This document shows, one piece after another, positions 60,752 to 64,000 of a stretch of DNA of 64,000 nucleotides. The stretch is from Setophaga petechia (Eukaryota > Chordata > Aves > Passeriformes > Parulidae). The first letter of the stretch is position 1, and each line of letters begins with the position of its first letter. The notes beneath the pieces are model-generated. The model saw nothing but the letters and a program-made list of their open reading frames with translations, was not told where the DNA came from and ran no database searches. The stretch covers positions 6,901,001 through 6,965,000 of the forward strand of contig JANCRA010000033.1 in assembly GCA_024362935.1 (NCBI GenBank). Reading direction: 5' to 3'. The translations under genes were made by a program, and so were the position numbers.

Positions 60752-60878
60752 AGCATCTGTCCTCTCCGATTAATTTATTCATCTGTTTGCCATTATCAAG
60801 GAAAAATGACCAAAGAGAAGAGTTTTCAAACACATGAAATTCCAACAAAGTTAACAGAACTTGGCAACTGGGACAGGA

Positions 60879-60897
60879 GGAGACCCTGAGGGTCTCC
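60879..60897. repeat. Perfect 8-bp GC-rich hairpin
   Basis: GGAGACCC and GGGTCTCC flank TGA. The arms are GC-rich in an otherwise moderate context. Confidence 0.8.
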
Positions 60898-63559
60898 ATG
60901 GAGGGGAAAGGAGGTGGAACTGGATCCAACCCTTTCAGGCTGGAGAGCAGGTCAGACCTGTTGGCCTCAACAAGAATATTCTGTGTCAGCAGTCTGATCC
61001 AGGATGGTCCTACTTGTCCATCCAAACATCTGGGAAATGTGGGAGCAGCCCGGGGAAACGGTCAAGGATGAGATGTTAGAGACATAACAGAGTAAGGTAG
61101 GACAGAGAAGCTCTTAGAAGAAAAAGATTTGAAAAACCAACCAAGGAAAAACATTATGTGTTCCCAAAACATTGAACATTGTGTGTATTAAATTTCATCT
61201 CTGTTTTGACTGAAGCCCCAAAACTGGTTTTGGAACCAGATGTCCACATCAGTATTATTATGGCTTTTTTATTGCTAGGCAAGAAAAATATCATTTGCTT
61301 CAGCTTTCCTGGAACTGAAAGAACAGTGAGAGATGGCAGAGCAGGTTCAAGTTCCAGCTGATTATTGGATTCATTAGAAATGGGCTGTCTGAAGCAAACA
61401 ATACAGGCAAACCCTGGAGGAAGCAGAGTGAGAAGGTTTGGGCTCTTTCCTTTGTATGCTGTCCATCCCCCCAGCAGATTAGATATTTGGAGCTCTTTCC
61501 AGACGTTTTTCATTTTGTTGGTAAATAGGCATGCACTTGTTCTGGGATTTCAGTCCCCAACTGTTCACTTTATCCAAGGGAGAAAGGCAGAAACATAAGT
61601 GAAGCTCAAACAATAAAACCTCAGAATGGGTCAGGCCAGTTATTATTACATGATTTCAGGCTTTGAAAGGTCATTTATGTTTTCCAAGTTGGATTTATTT
61701 TTTACACTTATTTGTAATATTACCTCGCTGTGTTTCATAATGTCAGGGAAAATGTCTGGTTTCAGGCCTAAAATGTCAAAGCAGCATTTTCAAAATCACT
61801 CACCACTGAGCCAAATGTTTTTCTGCTGGAGTCAATGGTAACAGTCCCATTTGCCTTGGGAAGCTCTGGATAGTGCTGAATGTTATGGAAATCCACATTT
61901 GTTACCATTTTTTCGGGCTGTGCTCCTGCACATTCCCCTTCCTTCTCCTCTTCCACAGGCCTGTTCATGTGTGGAATGATTCCTGGTAGAAAAGATGAAA
62001 GCAGTTCAGAGTCCTGGATTCACTTCCAATCCTTCCTAATGACTACAGGTTAAATCATGGAACTGTTTAATGCCTTGGTTTACACCTAAGTGACACATCA
62101 AATCCCCACCTCAGAGGGCCTCACAGTTCACCAACACCTGGGAATGACAAAGCTGCTGCTTCAGGAGTGCCAAGTGTATATTATGGGATAAACTGTTCCT
62201 GTGGTGTTGAGAGATGTAATGTAGATGAAGCTGATGCAATGTAGACATATGTCTCCATCTGTGCCTCCATGTTAGGGATTATTCTGGAAGCACTGACTAC
62301 AACAACCAGAATTTCCCTAGCAAGGAAAATCAGGGCTTAGAAAATTTAATAATAAGAAGAATTTCATGTTGATAAAACCTTCCCAGTTGCCTATAGTGAT
62401 GAAAACAAAAAAGGGTGCACAGAATAAATTAATTTGCTGTTCCAATAGCTATGATTCAAAGTGGGGTGGTTTTGTAATGGCTTGTCTCCCAGTCAGCCCA
62501 CTGTGAAACATCTCTGCTGTAGGACATCCCAGTACCATATTCTTAAGAATATCTTTGCTTTGCCTACTCTAGAGATAGCTTATGTCTTCAGTTGTGAGTA
62601 TTGCCAGATAAAAAACCTCTTAGCACTCAGATTTTCTAATCCTCTAGACAAGATAAAAAAATCCAACATCCCCCTATCATTGCCTGCCCTCTCCTGTACC
62701 TTGCATTTCTATCACATCAGCTTAAAATTACCTGATAAGAGAAGTAGGAGTGTGCAATAAATTTGTGCTTCTGTATGGGAAGAATATTCCCTTTGACTTG
62801 TATTCAATACCTTGGTTTATGAACATTATCATTCTTCCTGATAGCCTGAGTTACTGCAGAGAATTGCTGTGATAGAACAGGATGAGGGGGATTTTTCCTG
62901 GTGAGTGTTTGGTAGGAGAGAACCATCAGGAATGTTGTTCTTCACCCTGGGTGGATGTGTGGGACTGCCTGAGGCAGCTCAGCCACATCATGGACTCCAG
63001 AGAACCTGATGAGTTAGAACTCCTTCTAGAAGAATATTTCTTCCTCCTGTTATAGTTGTACAAATTCCTCTGCCATTCTACCTGGAGAGAGGGACAGAGA
63101 AAGGGCTTGGCCCAGGATGATGAAGAAATACTGAATTTAATTATGGTGGTTGCTCAGAATATCTCAATATGGCCCACAAAGAATTAATACTGATCCCATT
63201 AAAACTTCTGCAAGTGCTCCAGTTTACACAGAGAGAGCTAAACCTTGTGTAGCAGCAGTATTGGCAGGACATAGCTCTTGAGCAATAAAGTTCAGCAATA
63301 CTAACTTCATGATTTGGTTTTGCTGTCAGATGGTCATAATTCCACTGCTTTAGGGATTTCAAAGATCTTAGGAAAATGTAGGTTGCTCTGCTGTCCTTCA
63401 CAGCCTCTGACATCCTGCTGCTCTTGAGCAGTGGGAAGCTGAGCTTTATTTAAACAATATAAATAATATTACTAGAAACAGTCAAATTACTTTTGCTTTT
63501 TAAAATCATATAGAACATGGTAAAATCCAATGAAATGAAAATGAAAAATATGCTTTAAT

Positions 63560-63740
63560 TTCAGTCTGCACAATCAGATGCAATAGTCTGTGTGCAAAAG
63601 GATTAACATGCCAAAAATATAACTTGAGGCGAGAAGTGTAACTTCCCTCAGTAAATTAACATCAATAATTATAAGCTGTAAACAGTTGCAGATATAATTA
63701 AGATTCGAGGCCCAAGGGTTGCACATGCCTTGCTGCAACT
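63560..63740. promoter_or_regulatory. Homeodomain-motif-rich block, candidate conserved element
   Basis: The stretch has GGATTAACATG, AGTAAATTAAC, ATCAATAATTATAAG, CTGTAAACAG and ATATAATTAAGATT within about 120 bp. These are typical cores for homeodomain, forkhead and E-box-adjacent factors. No repeat or simple-sequence component is visible, and two CpGs survive (GAGGCGAG, ATTCGAGG). This suggests constraint but does not show it. Confidence 0.22.
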
Positions 63741-64000
63741 GATATCAGACTCTGTGATCTTGATGTTCAAGTCCCCTCCAGAGACAGCAAAGTTAAGAAC
63801 ATCCCCCTATGTGGAAATAACGTATCGACATTTTAGGAGCATTTGCAAAGTTCCTCTCTCCCTGTGTTTTAAAGACAAACTAGGCTCGTTGTGAAAAATT
63901 AGAGTTTTCTGGTTTTTCCTGTGATATTCCATTATTGTGCCTGCTCTCCTTGCAGCTGGGATTTCATGTCAAGGCATTACTTTTTTAAAAAGGTTAAATT

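Larger units (their letters stand above)
59500..63550. other. Unique DNA, no gene seen
   Basis: The longest frame is 119 codons (61154-61513 minus), without domain. The GC-rich hairpin at 60.88 kb and the small tandem at 60.73 kb are the only structures noted. Confidence 0.5.

Noticed and set aside
60926..60960. GGATCCAACCCTTTCAGG as a further CR1 tail
   Set aside because: It shares only the TCCAACC word; flanks do not follow the CR1 order.

Overview
The window looks like non-coding vertebrate nuclear DNA, most likely from a bird. The evidence is three CR1 LINE 3' ends of avian type (31.9, 44.9 and 46.9 kb) and what looks like the 3' tip of an avian endogenous-retrovirus LTR (47.5 kb). The rest is AT-rich, CpG-poor sequence with short simple repeats. 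The sparse young repeats and CR1 tails suggest a songbird-like genome, but the species and locus cannot be named from this sequence alone. No recognisable protein-coding gene, rRNA, tRNA or CRISPR array was found. Open frames are short, overlap on both strands, and match no family I know. Several of the longest open only from GTG or TTG and have no ATG near the start. The window therefore reads as intergenic DNA or the inside of a very large intron. Layout: 0-30 kb is nearly repeat-free AT-rich DNA with several motif-dense blocks that could be conserved regulatory elements (6.0 kb, 6.9-7.5 kb, 15.9-16.1 kb), one nested stem-loop with an A16 tail (21.0 kb), a GC-richer patch (23.9-24.2 kb) and a possible MIR-like relic (26.1 kb). 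30-44 kb holds a perfect back-to-back octamer palindrome (30.9 kb), the best preserved CR1 tail (31.9 kb), some chance-length open frames and one plausible isolated exon (43.5 kb). 44.8-47.5 kb is the mobile-element cluster: two CR1 copies in opposite orientations, one keeping a scrap of its reverse-transcriptase frame, and an LTR tip. 47.5-64 kb is again mostly unique DNA, with a MIR/core-SINE-like relic (54.8-54.96 kb), a structured AT-rich block (56.8-57.1 kb), a GC-richer patch (59.0-59.4 kb) and a homeodomain-motif-rich block (63.6-63.7 kb). There is no set of genes here that works together, and I found no evidence of a new multi-gene system. The items most worth checking are the octamer palindrome, the candidate conserved blocks, the two phase-compatible open exons, and the ancient SINE-like relics.
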